The notes beneath the pieces are model-generated. The model was given only the letters and a program-made list of their open reading frames with translations, made no database searches and was not told the origin of the DNA. From Levyella massiliensis (lineage in GTDB: Bacteria > Bacillota > Clostridia > Tissierellales > Peptoniphilaceae): 64,000 nucleotides of DNA. Positions 9,390-18,697 of this stretch are shown here, one piece after another; position 1 is the first letter of the stretch, and every line of letters starts with the position of its first letter. Where the stretch lies: assembly GCF_000308275.2 (NCBI RefSeq), contig NZ_HG529490.1, positions 709,695 to 773,694 of the forward strand. The letters are read 5' to 3'. A program made the translations under genes and the position numbers.

Positions 9390-10552
9390 CGTATCACCAC
9401 CATTCCGTTTGCTGCCAAGGCTTCCGCTCGACGATCGGTTAAGCGGACACGTACCGTACCGGGACCGAAAGCATCGCTGACAGCATGGGCAGCTTCCTCT
9501 TCGGTAAAAGGAATCGCTCCCTGTAAAGAGCGAACATAATAGGTAGAGGTCGCGTTTTCTACAACCACCGGCAAGGCCGTCAATCGCTTTATTGGTTTAT
9601 CGTATGGCACGCTCAGAACATCCGTCCATACAGCATTGGCCGTGGCATCACCACCGCCGCCCGGCCCTGTGAAACGCAGCGTACCGATATGACTGCCCGT
9701 GCACTCCACGCAGTTATCAACGCCACCGGTTCGCGCAAAGAACGAGTCTGCGTCCACAGCCTCCGGCACCACACGCAGTTGCACGCTTTCAGACAATGCC
9801 GACTTGCGCGAAAATGTCGCTAGGAGTTTGATCACGCGATGTTTAGCGGCGCAAGCCTTGACGTCTTCAGCAGTAATCGCCTGCATCCCGATGCGCGCCA
9901 CCTCTTTTGTCGTCACTCCGGTCTCAAGCAGGATTGTGGCAAGAATCGCCAACTTGCGCTGCGCATCAATGCCCGCTAAATCATTGGTGGGATCTTCTTC
10001 CAATACACCAAGTTGTCGCGCTTCCTGCATGGCTTCTGCTACTGATTTTCCCTGTGTCATGGCGTCCAGCACATAATTGGAACTGCCATTTATAATGCCT
10101 CTCAGGGAAAGCATTGTGTTGACCGCCGCCTGCTTCTTTAAAGCCTCCAACAGTGGAATTCCTCCCGCTACCGATGCTTCAAAACGTAACCGTCCGTGAC
10201 CCGTTTCGCCCGCCTCATAAAGTGTTGCCATGGCATCTGCAAGTGCCGCCTTGTTGGCCGTCACGACGCGTTTTCCTGCCAGAAGCGCCTGACGCAAATA
10301 GGCCGTGGATCGCGTCGGATCGCTGGAGACTTCCACGACGGTGTCCACCTCGCTTTGGGCAATGAGGGCCTTAGGCTCTGTCGTATAAAGCGCTGCCGGC
10401 GCTTCAAAGGCACGCGGATGAATATGACGCACGGCAATGCCCGAAAAGGCAATGGGTTCACCGACGGCTTTTTCCAGAGCTTCACGGCGTTCGGTATAGA
10501 GACGATAAAACGCCTGTCCGACTGTACCATAGCCGATGAGTGCGATCTGCAT
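9380..10552 (-). CDS. hom: Homoserine dehydrogenase
   Basis: 390-residue NAD(P)H-dependent enzyme reducing aspartate semialdehyde to homoserine. N-terminal Rossmann motif IALIGYGTVGQAF, central GGIPLLEALK and GIINGSSNYVLDAM, and the DEXXD-like LEEDPTNDLAGIDAQRKLAI active-site region are present. It is about 390 residues long and appears to lack the C-terminal ACT domain of longer bacterial forms, so feedback control by threonine may be weak or absent. The start at 10552 follows AGGGGGAAGT; 8 nt separate it from the asd stop. Confidence 0.94.
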   Translation of the reverse strand: MQIALIGYGTVGQAFYRLYTERREALEKAVGEPIAFSGIAVRHIHPRAFEAPAALYTTEPKALIAQSEVDTVVEVSSDPTRSTAYLRQALLAGKRVVTANKAALADAMATLYEAGETGHGRLRFEASVAGGIPLLEALKKQAAVNTMLSLRGIINGSSNYVLDAMTQGKSVAEAMQEARQLGVLEEDPTNDLAGIDAQRKLAILATILLETGVTTKEVARIGMQAITAEDVKACAAKHRVIKLLATFSRKSALSESVQLRVVPEAVDADSFFARTGGVDNCVECTGSHIGTLRFTGPGGGGDATANAVWTDVLSVPYDKPIKRLTALPVVVENATSTYYVRSLQGAIPFTEEEAAHAVSDAFGPGTVRVRLTDRRAEALAANGMVVIRWS

Positions 10553-10560
10553 ACTTCCCC

Positions 10561-11553
10561 CTATTCGTTTCGTTGTAACCAAGCTTCTGCAATTTGCACC
10601 GAATTCGTTGCTGCGCCCTTGCGGATATTATCTGCCACGCACCACAGGTGGATTGTATTATTCTGCGACACATCGCGATGGATGCGTCCCACAAATATTT
10701 CATCTCGATCCTTGCAATCCATTGGCGTCGGATAGACCAAGTGCGCGGGATCATCCTTAACAATAATGCCGTCAGTGGCTTCCAATGCCTTACGCACCTC
10801 GGCCACAGAAAAATCTTTTTCCAGCTCCGCATCAATGGCTACAGCGTGTCCGAAATCCACCGGAACGCGCACGCACGTTGCGGTCACTGCCAGTTGCGGC
10901 AAGTCTAGGATTTTTCGGGTTTCCTGTATCATTTTCCATTCTTCTTTAGTGTATCCGTCGTAATCGCCGTTAAGAAACACATCAATGCGCGGAATCACAT
11001 TCTTCGGCAGTGGTACGTCAAACGTCGTTGTCGTGCCGTTTTCCAGGTCATGGAGTCCCTTCATACCCGCACCGGCTGCCGCCTGATACGTAGCATAAAC
11101 GACACGCTTTAACCCATAAAGGTCGCGTAAAACCTTTAGCACTGCCATGCACTGAATGGTGGAACAGTTGGGGTTAGCGATGATGCCATGATAGCCATCT
11201 AAAACATCGGCATTCACTTCCGGTACCACCAGAGGAATACCCGGTGTCTGTCGCCACTGGGAACTGTTGTCGATAACCGTAACGCCCTTCTCCGCTGCAA
11301 TGGGTGCAAAGCGTTCACTCGTGGAGGCACCTGCCGAAAACAGTGCCAGATCAATCGATTGGTCAAAGGAATGCTCTGTGAGTTCCTCTACCGTCCACGT
11401 CTTGCCCTGAAACTGCAGTTCTTTTCCTGCCGATTTTTTGGTTGCCATCGGAAAGAGCCGATTGACCGGAAAATTGCGTTCCTCCAGCACTTTTCGCATC
11501 ATCGTGCCAACCAGACCTGTTGCGCCGACAACGGCAACGTTATAGCGTTTCAT
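10561..11553 (-). CDS. asd: Aspartate-semialdehyde dehydrogenase
   Basis: 330-residue NADPH-dependent reductase of aspartyl phosphate. Seen: N-terminal VAVVGATGLVGTMM, SAGKE, SAGASTSERFAP, and the catalytic-Cys motif NPNCSTIQ near residue 130. The start overlaps the aspartokinase stop by 4 bp (ATGA). Feeds both the threonine branch encoded here and, presumably, lysine synthesis encoded elsewhere. Confidence 0.96.
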   Translation of the reverse strand: MKRYNVAVVGATGLVGTMMRKVLEERNFPVNRLFPMATKKSAGKELQFQGKTWTVEELTEHSFDQSIDLALFSAGASTSERFAPIAAEKGVTVIDNSSQWRQTPGIPLVVPEVNADVLDGYHGIIANPNCSTIQCMAVLKVLRDLYGLKRVVYATYQAAAGAGMKGLHDLENGTTTTFDVPLPKNVIPRIDVFLNGDYDGYTKEEWKMIQETRKILDLPQLAVTATCVRVPVDFGHAVAIDAELEKDFSVAEVRKALEATDGIIVKDDPAHLVYPTPMDCKDRDEIFVGRIHRDVSQNNTIHLWCVADNIRKGAATNSVQIAEAWLQRNE

Positions 11554-12860
11554 GCTTCCTCCTTAAAGAATTCCCGATATAGGGCCTGTACTGCGGGTTT
11601 AAAGTTCTCTTTCCTCACGCCCAGGATAATATTCAATTCACTGGCTCCTTGCAAAATCATGCGCACGGAGATGCCCGCTGTGCCGAGAGCGGTAAAAAGA
11701 CGCGCTGCGACGCCGGCGCGTTTGGCCATCCCCTCGCCAACGACGGCAAGAAGAGCAATGTCCTCCTGTACCTGGATCGCATCCGGCTCGCAGAAAATAG
11801 AAATTTCTTCCAAGATCTTTTTCTGTCGGCTCCGAAACGGATCTTCGCGAACAATGACGGATACCGTATCAATGGACGAAGGCATGTGTTCCACCGCGCA
11901 TCCGTTGGCTTCAAACACGGACACCAGGCGACGCAAAAAACCGGAGTCGCCCGCGGCATGGCGTTTAGACACATGGACCAACATAAAGCCGTTTTTACCC
12001 GATATGCCCGTCACCACATGGCGGTGTTCGTCTTTAGACGGGACAATACGTGTCCCCTCCTCTTGCGGTGCATTGGTATTTTTAATATGGATGGGAACCC
12101 CCGCACGACGAGCCGGATACACGGCATCCTCATGCAGCACCTGGGCGCCCATATAGCTTAATTCATGCAATTCTTCATACGTAATCACTTCGATGGGGCA
12201 CGGATCCTTGACAATACGCGGATCTGCGGCCAAAAAGCCCGACACATCTGTCCAGTTCTCGTACACCGGTGCTTGCAAAGCTGCCGCTAGAATGGATCCC
12301 GTAATATCGGAACCGCCACGTGAGAAGGTAACAATCTTTCCGGCTTCATCGGCACCGTAAAAACCCGGCACAACATAGCACCCCTCTTGCAGACGTTTTG
12401 CTGCCAGTTTCTGGCTAAGCGCCAAGTCCAAATCCCCCGCCTCGGTGAAACGCACAATTTCCGCAGCATCCACAAATTCAAAATCCAGTGCCGCCGCTAG
12501 GAGTCGCGCGCAAAGATATTCGCCGCGGCTCGCACAATAATCCGCTTCGGCGCCGTCGAAAATGGCCTGTTTAACAGTATCCAAATCGTCTTCAATCGGA
12601 TAAGCGAGTCCCAAGCCGTTACGAATGTTCAAATATCGTTCCGCAATAGAAGAAAAAACTTCATTACCTCCCATATCAATGGAGGCGAGCTGGTGTGTCA
12701 AATAGAGCATATCGGTCACTTTGTGGCCGCCCGGTGTTCGCTTCCCCGGTGCCGAAACCACGATCACACGGCGTTTTGGATCCGCTTTTATAATATCGAT
12801 GACTTTTTGACACTGATGGGCGTCCGCCAAAGACGATCCGCCAAACTTTGCAACCTTCAT
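11550..12860 (-). CDS. lysC: Aspartate kinase
   Basis: 436-residue aspartokinase, the first step of the aspartate family pathway. Kinase motif KFGGSSLA is at residues 5-12, FSRGGSDITGS follows in the middle, and the C-terminal third shows two ACT-like regulatory modules (HVSKRHAAGDSGF..., ALLAVVGEGMAKRAGV...). I chose the ATG at 12860 because GGGGAGGG stands 4-5 nt upstream; an 8-codon longer ORF is unlikely. First gene of the threonine operon, so its product is probably threonine-regulated, although that cannot be read from sequence. Confidence 0.93.
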   Translation of the reverse strand: MKVAKFGGSSLADAHQCQKVIDIIKADPKRRVIVVSAPGKRTPGGHKVTDMLYLTHQLASIDMGGNEVFSSIAERYLNIRNGLGLAYPIEDDLDTVKQAIFDGAEADYCASRGEYLCARLLAAALDFEFVDAAEIVRFTEAGDLDLALSQKLAAKRLQEGCYVVPGFYGADEAGKIVTFSRGGSDITGSILAAALQAPVYENWTDVSGFLAADPRIVKDPCPIEVITYEELHELSYMGAQVLHEDAVYPARRAGVPIHIKNTNAPQEEGTRIVPSKDEHRHVVTGISGKNGFMLVHVSKRHAAGDSGFLRRLVSVFEANGCAVEHMPSSIDTVSVIVREDPFRSRQKKILEEISIFCEPDAIQVQEDIALLAVVGEGMAKRAGVAARLFTALGTAGISVRMILQGASELNIILGVRKENFKPAVQALYREFFKEEA

Positions 12861-12904
12861 GCACCCTCCCCTTTCGCCTTCCATGGCGATTTCCTTGTTC
12901 CTTC

Positions 12905-12933
12905 AGTCTAACGATTATGAGGGGCAGCGTCAA
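12905..12933 (-). promoter_or_regulatory. Probable sigma-A promoter of the threonine operon
   Basis: On the minus strand TTGACG (12928-12933), 17 bp, then TAGACT (12905-12910), about 45 bp upstream of the aspartokinase ATG. The -35 is good and the -10 only 4 of 6. No leader structure is evident between it and the gene. Confidence 0.4.
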
Positions 12934-13076
12934 TGGAAGTTCATTCATTCCTTGTGATTTTTATTCTCCTTCAGTCTCAAAAAAAAAAGATATCGGTTTC
13001 CCTTTATCTCGAATTTGCGCTATGATACCTAAGAAGATTCCACCGTAGTTCAGGCTATCTCGGTGATATCGATCCT

Positions 13077-13724
13077 ATGAAAATGAATGGAAAACGCATG
13101 GAAAAGATCAATTATCAAAAAATTTTAGACGAAACGCTGCGCGAGGTCGAAAAACGCGAAACACCTCCACGGCTTTTGTTGCATAGTTGCTGTGGCCCCT
13201 GTAGTACGTACGTGTTGGAATACCTCAGCGCCTATTTTGAAATCACAGTGTATTACTACAATCCCAATATCTATCCGCCCGAAGAGTATCGTTTTCGTGA
13301 AGCTGAACAGGAACATCTGATTGATGTTCTACCCGCCCGCTATCCGATTCATTTTCAAGCAGCGCCCTATGACCCGGAGACTTATTTTCAAGCAGTTCAG
13401 GGCATGGAAGATTTACCGGAAAAGGGATTGCGTTGCACCGTCTGCTTTCGGCTACGTCTCGAACAAGCCGCACGCTTTGCGAAATCACACGGTTTTGACT
13501 ACTTTACGACTACGCTCTCCCTCTCCCCGCACAAAAATTCTCAACTTCTCAACACCATCGGCGGCGAATTGGCTGAAGAATTCGGTGTCCCCTATCTCTT
13601 TTCAGACTTTAAAAAGAAAAACGGCTTCAAGCGCTCTACCGAACTCACCGCCACATACGGCATGTATCGCCAGGACTATTGTGGCTGCAAATTCTCGTTG
13701 GCAGCGCGGCGTGAGCAGGATTGA
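13077..13724 (+). CDS. queH: Epoxyqueuosine reductase QueH
   Basis: 215-residue member of the former DUF208 family that carries out the last step of queuosine biosynthesis, the reduction of epoxyqueuosine in tRNA, independent of cobalamin. Visible metal/cluster cysteines: HSCCGPC near residue 37, a CTVCF pair near residue 122, and CGC near the C-terminus. The start is uncertain: ATGs at 13077, 13083 and 13098 (MEKINYQK), none with a strong ribosome binding site. Convergent with the folate gene, only 8 bp apart. Confidence 0.92.
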   Translation: MKMNGKRMEKINYQKILDETLREVEKRETPPRLLLHSCCGPCSTYVLEYLSAYFEITVYYYNPNIYPPEEYRFREAEQEHLIDVLPARYPIHFQAAPYDPETYFQAVQGMEDLPEKGLRCTVCFRLRLEQAARFAKSHGFDYFTTTLSLSPHKNSQLLNTIGGELAEEFGVPYLFSDFKKKNGFKRSTELTATYGMYRQDYCGCKFSLAARREQD

Positions 13725-13732
13725 AGGGGCGC

Positions 13733-14302
13733 TCACGCCCGATACACGCCCTCTTCCGTCACAACAACCGGCAGATGCACATCCCACGGATCCATTGGTA
13801 CTTCCGGGACTGTTAAGCGATGAAAGCAGACCAGCGCCGTGTCACCACGGTAGACGGCCAGGAAGCGATCATAAAAGCCGCCACCACGCCCCATGCGAGC
13901 TCCGTCCAAGGTAGTCGTAAGACAAGGCACAATCGTGAGATCCACATCGTCTGGCGTAACGGTTGGAGCATCGGCGGCAGGCTCCGGAATGCCGAGTTTG
14001 CTCTTTTCCAAATCGTCTATGCGATCGATGCGGTGCAACGCCATCTTCCCCATGGACAAAACGCGCGGAACGATGAGCTCTTTGCTATCGTCTAAAATGG
14101 CCTCCAACAGCGAATGCGTATCGAGCTCACGATCCATGCTCACAAAGCAAAAGATGCGCTGTGCCTTTTGATACTCCGGCAAGGTGCGAATCGTATCGCA
14201 GATTTGCTTGCTGGCAGTGGCAATGTAATCCGAAGAAAGGCTCTTCCACTGTTCTTTGCACGCTTTACGAAACGCTTTTTTCTTTTCTTTTCGTTCTTCC
14301 AT
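13733..14302 (-). CDS. 5-formyltetrahydrofolate cyclo-ligase
   Basis: 189-residue enzyme of the 5-FTHF cyclo-ligase family (methenyl-THF synthetase) that recycles 5-formyl-THF to 5,10-methenyl-THF with ATP. The family motif ARMGRGGGFYDRFL lies near residue 140, and the N-terminal Lys/Arg-rich segment binds nucleotide in the family. Length is typical. GGAGG precedes the ATG at 14302. Its stop nearly abuts that of queH. Confidence 0.93.
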   Translation of the reverse strand: MEERKEKKKAFRKACKEQWKSLSSDYIATASKQICDTIRTLPEYQKAQRIFCFVSMDRELDTHSLLEAILDDSKELIVPRVLSMGKMALHRIDRIDDLEKSKLGIPEPAADAPTVTPDDVDLTIVPCLTTTLDGARMGRGGGFYDRFLAVYRGDTALVCFHRLTVPEVPMDPWDVHLPVVVTEEGVYRA

Positions 14303-14457
14303 ATATGCCTCCTGTATTCACAGAAATTGATTCATTACGTGATAAAATGGTAACACAATCTGATGATTATGCACGAAAAAGGGATTTTCCCGCATCGTAT
14401 ATCATTCGACAATGCAGGGCATCGCTACATCAATTAAAACATATACAAGGAGGAGCT

Positions 14458-14895
14458 ATGGCTCGCAAAAGTTGGAATCAGTATTTCATGGAAATGGCGC
14501 AAACCGTTTCGGAGCGCGGCACCTGTGATCGCGCCTATGTGGGCTGTGTACTAGTCAATGAGGAGCATCGTATCGTCTCAACCGGATACAACGGCTCTGT
14601 TGCAGGCAATCCGCACTGTGACGAAATCGGTCACACCATGCGCGACGGACATTGCATCGCCACCATTCACGCCGAAATGAACGCGCTGCTCTATTGCGCC
14701 AAGTCGGGCATTTCGGTCAACGGCTGCACCTGCTATGTCACGCATTTCCCGTGTCTCAACTGCACGAAATCCCTGATTCAGGCGGGTATTAAACGTATCT
14801 ATTATCGCGAAGGCTATCGCATGGACGACTATGCGATCGAACTGTTGGAGCGCAATCACATTCCGTATGAGCAGCTGAACGGCGAAGAAGACTAA
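14458..14895 (+). CDS. comEB: dCMP deaminase / ComEB-type cytidine deaminase
   Basis: 145-residue zinc-dependent deaminase, converting dCMP to dUMP for dTMP synthesis. Zinc ligands are clear: HAEMNALL (HAE) and PCLNCTKS (PCxxC); the early CDRAYVGCVLV and TGYNGSVAG segments are typical of the family. I place the start at 14458, directly after AAGGAGGAGCT; the ORF extends far upstream without conserved sequence. A hairpin array follows about 50 bp after the stop. Confidence 0.93.
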   Translation: MARKSWNQYFMEMAQTVSERGTCDRAYVGCVLVNEEHRIVSTGYNGSVAGNPHCDEIGHTMRDGHCIATIHAEMNALLYCAKSGISVNGCTCYVTHFPCLNCTKSLIQAGIKRIYYREGYRMDDYAIELLERNHIPYEQLNGEED

Positions 14896-14948
14896 GCTTC
14901 CAGGCCGTTGTATTGACGAATAGAGTTGTTTCCTAAAATCATAGCAAT

Positions 14949-15404
14949 CCCCATGTTATAACGCCCAAGCGAAAATAACATGGGGTTCAATTTGCGCGAT
15001 ACCCCATGTTAAATGCAAAATCGCGAAATAACATGGGGTTCGATTTGCCGCGGTACCCCATGCTAAAATGCAAATTTGCGAAATAACATGGGGTGCCAGC
15101 GCTCTAAAAACGAAGAATTCTCCCATGTTAAAATCGAAATCACGAAATAACATGGGGTGCCGGCGTTCGAAAAATGCTGAAATACCCCATGTTAAATGCA
15201 AAAATGCGAAATAACATGGGGTTCAATTTGTCGCGGTCCCCCATGCTAAAACGTAAAATCGCGAAATAACATGGGGTGCCGGCACTCTAATAATGAAAAA
15301 TTACCCCATGTTAAAATCGAAATCGTTAAATAACATGGGTTTCCCAGCGTAATCCGGCAAAAATTCACCCCATGTTAAAATCGAAATTGCAGAATAGCAT
15401 GGGA
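14949..15404. repeat. Hairpin array B: 8 palindromic units with two spacer lengths
   Basis: Units of 37-38 bp (CCCCATGTTA, about 17 nt, TAACATGGGG) start at 14949, 15002, 15056, 15120, 15185, 15239, 15304 and 15368. Spacers are 16, 17, 26, 27, 17, 27 and 27 bp, giving periods of 53-54 or 64-65 bp. The loop sequences vary but are A-rich. The array occupies the junction between the convergent comEB and RidA genes. ORFs running through it are by-products of the repeat. Confidence 0.95.
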
Positions 15405-15437
15405 TTTCATCGGCCGGCACCAGAAGGGCGCCGCAAA

Positions 15438-15475
15438 ATAAAAAAGCGATGCCTAAAAGGACATCGCTTTTTTAT
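15438..15475. terminator. Strong bidirectional terminator
   Basis: Perfect 14-bp stem (ATAAAAAAGCGATG / CATCGCTTTTTTAT) with a 10-nt loop. It lies about 35 bp past the RidA stop and is flanked by T-runs on both strands, so it can end transcripts from either side. Confidence 0.9.
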
Positions 15476-15510
15476 AGTACTCTTCCATTCGTGCCGGGGC
15501 GCGCGATTCT

Positions 15511-15882
15511 TTACTGAATTTCAGCTATTGCTTCGATTTCGCACAAGGCACCCTTAGGAATGTCTTTCACGGCAATACAGCTGCGTGCCGGCGTGTTCGT
15601 GAAATAGTCGGCGTACACTGCATTAAAGGCGGCGAAATCGTTGATATCGGCTAGGAAGCACAGCGTTTTCACCACATGGGTCATGTCCGTGCCTGCAGCT
15701 TCCAAGATAGCTTTCACATTTTCGCAACTCTGTTTTGTTTGCTCTTCGATCGTCTTGGGCATCTCGCCGGTTTCCGGATGGACCGGCAGCTGTCCCGAGG
15801 TATACACCAGATTTCCGGTAATTTGCGCCTGCGCATAGGGGCCGATGGCTCCCGGCGCATTTTTGGTATTTACGACCTTCAT
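15511..15882 (-). CDS. RidA family reactive enamine/imine deaminase
   Basis: 123-residue YjgF/YER057c/UK114 protein. RidA hydrolyses reactive 2-aminoacrylate and related imines produced by PLP enzymes such as threonine dehydratase. Typical blocks: APGAIGPYAQAQ, SGQLPVHPETGEM, the segment CFLADINDFAAFNAVYADYF, and ARSCIAVKDIPKGALCEIEAIA with the catalytic Arg. The start at 15882 follows GAGGAG with 6-nt spacing. Confidence 0.94.
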   Translation of the reverse strand: MKVVNTKNAPGAIGPYAQAQITGNLVYTSGQLPVHPETGEMPKTIEEQTKQSCENVKAILEAAGTDMTHVVKTLCFLADINDFAAFNAVYADYFTNTPARSCIAVKDIPKGALCEIEAIAEIQ

Positions 15883-15963
15883 CACAATCTCCTCTCTGTG
15901 CTTGTTCACACGTTCGTGGTCCTCTTCAGCATAACGAGAAGGTTATGGAAAGTAAAGAGCATT

Positions 15964-17565
15964 CTACTTGCTGTCCGGATGAACGCTTTCTTCCAGACGA
16001 CTGGTATCCTCTTGCTGCGATTGGCTGTTTCCCCCTTTGTTGGAATAGTCTTTCCAATAGTCACTGCTCGGATTGACGCGACTCGTCATCGGAATCACCG
16101 CGACGGTTTCGCCGAGGCGAGGGGTAATGGCAGCAAAATAGTCTTGGGATTCCTTCTCTCTTTTAGCCGCTTCTTCTTCAAAGAGAGCGGTAATTTTTTG
16201 ATAACGCTCCTCAATCAGAGCCCGCAGTTTCTTTTCCACCTGACTTCCGGAGGGAAAAAGGCCCACATCCGGCGCACCGGCATAGGAAAGTAGCGTGGTC
16301 AGAGAATTTTTCTCCGCAATGGGTCCATTTTGTAAGTGAATTTTGTTATGGGATAAGCAGCCGGTATGAAGCCCCTTGAGCGTATTCAGCAGTGCGGTGT
16401 CCAGTTTCTGCCATTTATAGGTAGAATAGGCAAGCTCATGGATGGTTTGCAATTCTCCGGTCAGACTTGCCGCATCATATGCCGAGGCATAGTACCCTTC
16501 CGCAGCATCCGCGATCTGTTTAAGTACGAGATTTTGGTTTGCATCAACATTAAAGCCGATGATCCCGAGAACGATGTTGGCGTGCTCTCCCTTCAGCTTA
16601 TTCGCCATGGCGATCGGATCACCACCACAGGTTTCGATTCCATCGGTGACAATAAAGAGAATATTAAGGTCTTTTTCTTCCTTGAAGGATGAAAGATCTT
16701 TCACCCCTTCTTCCATCGATTTCGCAATACAGGTCCATCCGGTCGGACGAATGGGCTGAAGCGACGCATTCATCTTGTCCTTGTCCAGTACATCAATCGG
16801 ATGGATCAGTTCACAGGCTGCACAGGATTCTTTCTTTCCGCTTTCCTCGTTATTCCCCTTATGGCCGAAAACGCGAAGCCCCACTTTTGCCTTTTCCGGC
16901 ATTTTGGAAAGCACGTCGCCAATGGACTGCTTCGCAATCTCCATCATGGTTTTTCCATCAATGTTCTTGGCCATGGAGCCAGAGCAATCCAGGACGATTT
17001 CGAGATGAACATTGACGTCTTCGTTAATTTTTTTATGGGTGAACGGATCCTCCATATCCTTCTTGAACACCACGTAGGAATAGCGTTCAATCGGCTCAAA
17101 CACCGGATAATCATAGCCGGCAATATAGAGAAACTGTTGAAAAAGATGCTGTATTTCTTTATCGCTTGCCTCTTCCGTCAGCTTCGGCGCAATCTTTTTG
17201 ACTTCTTCTTTCACCTGCCGATTCCAGGTTTTAACATTTTCCTGGTAGTGCTCTTCATAGACGCTGGGAAACCTGCAAATTCCACCGGCCGCATCAACAA
17301 TGGCATCATAGGTATAGTTCACCGCAGGCAAGGGCCCATTGACCCCTTCTTTTCGTTGGTAATCCTCTTCCGATTTTCCTTGTTGTGCGGATACGGTATC
17401 CTGCTCGCCTTTGTCAGAGGAAGATTGTGCGGTGTCATCTTTTTTTTCTGTTGTAACGGCCTTCTGCGCATCGTCGCTACGGGATTCCTTCTTATTTGTG
17501 CAGCCACTTGCCAGGAGCAAGAGAGCAAACGAGATGCCTAGGATGGGTACAAGCTTTTTTTTCAT
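15964..17565 (-). CDS. VWA-domain lipoprotein
   Basis: 533-residue predicted secreted lipoprotein. A signal peptide ends in a lipobox LLASGC (Cys 22), followed by a Ser/Asp/Lys-rich linker of about 60 residues. A von Willebrand factor A domain begins near residue 190 with an intact MIDAS motif DCSGSMA and later IFIVTDG-like sequence. Its Cys pairs (ESCAACE, TCGGDP) could form disulfides or bind metal. The C-terminal 120 residues are helical and charged. The family resembles Firmicute VWA lipoproteins of unknown function; no partner gene is adjacent. The start at 17565 is chosen from the signal peptide; an 11-codon extension is unlikely. Confidence 0.82.
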   Translation of the reverse strand: MKKKLVPILGISFALLLLASGCTNKKESRSDDAQKAVTTEKKDDTAQSSSDKGEQDTVSAQQGKSEEDYQRKEGVNGPLPAVNYTYDAIVDAAGGICRFPSVYEEHYQENVKTWNRQVKEEVKKIAPKLTEEASDKEIQHLFQQFLYIAGYDYPVFEPIERYSYVVFKKDMEDPFTHKKINEDVNVHLEIVLDCSGSMAKNIDGKTMMEIAKQSIGDVLSKMPEKAKVGLRVFGHKGNNEESGKKESCAACELIHPIDVLDKDKMNASLQPIRPTGWTCIAKSMEEGVKDLSSFKEEKDLNILFIVTDGIETCGGDPIAMANKLKGEHANIVLGIIGFNVDANQNLVLKQIADAAEGYYASAYDAASLTGELQTIHELAYSTYKWQKLDTALLNTLKGLHTGCLSHNKIHLQNGPIAEKNSLTTLLSYAGAPDVGLFPSGSQVEKKLRALIEERYQKITALFEEEAAKREKESQDYFAAITPRLGETVAVIPMTSRVNPSSDYWKDYSNKGGNSQSQQEDTSRLEESVHPDSK

Positions 17566-17732
17566 GATCGTCACCCTTTCTTCCACGTGGAACGTCATTG
17601 CTAAACCCTGTCTATTTTTCTATCTATCTCTATACAGAATATTCTATCTTTATAGTCGTCTTTCCATGTTAAATATTTTCCTACTTTGTTTTAATTTTCT
17701 GTAAAGTTTCACGTTGAAAATTACTCCATCCG

Positions 17733-17770
17733 AAAAACAAAAAGCGGCCGCCCATGCGACCGCCTTTTGG
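17733..17770 (-). terminator. Terminator of the metNIQ operon
   Basis: On the minus strand AAAAGGCGGTCGC pairs with GCGGCCGCTTTTT (two G-U wobbles, 4-5-nt loop) and is followed by a T-rich tract. It lies about 25 bp past the metQ stop. Confidence 0.8.
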
Positions 17771-17793
17771 ATATTCCTGTGGAAACGACTGCT

Positions 17794-18660
17794 TTAGAAT
17801 GCCGGAATAACCGCACCCTGATACTTATCATTGATGAACTTCTTCACCGTCTCGGAATTCAATTCTTCCATCAGGATCTTGAACTTCTCTTCCTTCTCTT
17901 CCCCTTCGCGTACAACAACGATATTTACATACGGGCTATCCTTATCTTCAATGGCCAGGTTGTCCTTCAGCGGATTTAAGCCTGCGCCCAGAGCAAAGTT
18001 GGAATTGATGACGGCCAAATCAGCATCTTTGTAAGCACGTGCCAACGCAGCTGCTTCCATCGGGACGAAGGTCAACTTCTTCGGGTTCTCCGTGATGTTC
18101 TTTTCCGTGACGTTGATATTGGACGGATCGTCCAGTTTGATCAGGTTATTCTTAGCCAGCAACAGCAATGCGCGAGCGCCGTTAGAAACATCGTTCGGGA
18201 TCAACACCTTGCCGCCTTCCGGTACTTCATCCAAGGATTTCAGCTTATCCGAGTACACAGCCATCGGTTCCAGATGCACGGCACCGATATTGGTCAGTTT
18301 CAAATTATTTTCCTTTTTGAAGGCATCCAGATACGGTTCATGCTGGAAGAAGTTAGCGTCAATTTCACCACTGGCCAGCGCATGGTTCGGCTGAACATAG
18401 TCATCAAAGTTGACAATTTCCAGTTCAACACCGCGCTTGGCCAAATTGTCCTTAATGGCTTCCACGATTTCCGCATGCGGAACGGGGCTGACACCAATTT
18501 TCAGTTTCACCGGTTTCTCGGCAGTAGCCGCTTCTGATGCTTTCGACGTTTCGGTTTTTGCCTGTTCCGATCCTGCCTGGCTGTTATCAGCCGGTTTGTT
18601 ACCGCAGGCCGTGAAAATCAGGGCCAGGGCAAAGACGAGTGCGAGTAAAGATTTTTTCAT
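17794..18660 (-). CDS. metQ: Methionine ABC transporter substrate-binding lipoprotein MetQ
   Basis: 288-residue NlpA/MetQ family lipoprotein that binds methionine outside the membrane for the MetNI importer. Lipobox IFTAC with Cys 19; family blocks KIGVSPVPHAEIVE, NFDDYVQPNHAL, DANFFQHEPYLDAF, and VINSNFALGAGL are present. It is the third gene of a metN-metI-metQ operon controlled by the upstream T-box leader. Confidence 0.95.
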   Translation of the reverse strand: MKKSLLALVFALALIFTACGNKPADNSQAGSEQAKTETSKASEAATAEKPVKLKIGVSPVPHAEIVEAIKDNLAKRGVELEIVNFDDYVQPNHALASGEIDANFFQHEPYLDAFKKENNLKLTNIGAVHLEPMAVYSDKLKSLDEVPEGGKVLIPNDVSNGARALLLLAKNNLIKLDDPSNINVTEKNITENPKKLTFVPMEAAALARAYKDADLAVINSNFALGAGLNPLKDNLAIEDKDSPYVNIVVVREGEEKEEKFKILMEELNSETVKKFINDKYQGAVIPAF

Positions 18661-18697
18661 AATTCCTCCTAGGTTCTGCTTGTTTCTGAGTGACGGT

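Noticed and set aside
12861-13076. Lysine or threonine riboswitch or attenuator upstream of aspartokinase
   Set aside because: Only about 45 bp separate the likely promoter from the ATG, and no stem-terminator pair or run of Thr/Ile codons is visible.
14956-15201. 81-codon minus-strand ORF in array B
   Set aside because: Lies wholly in the hairpin repeats with repeated peptide pattern and no ribosome binding site.
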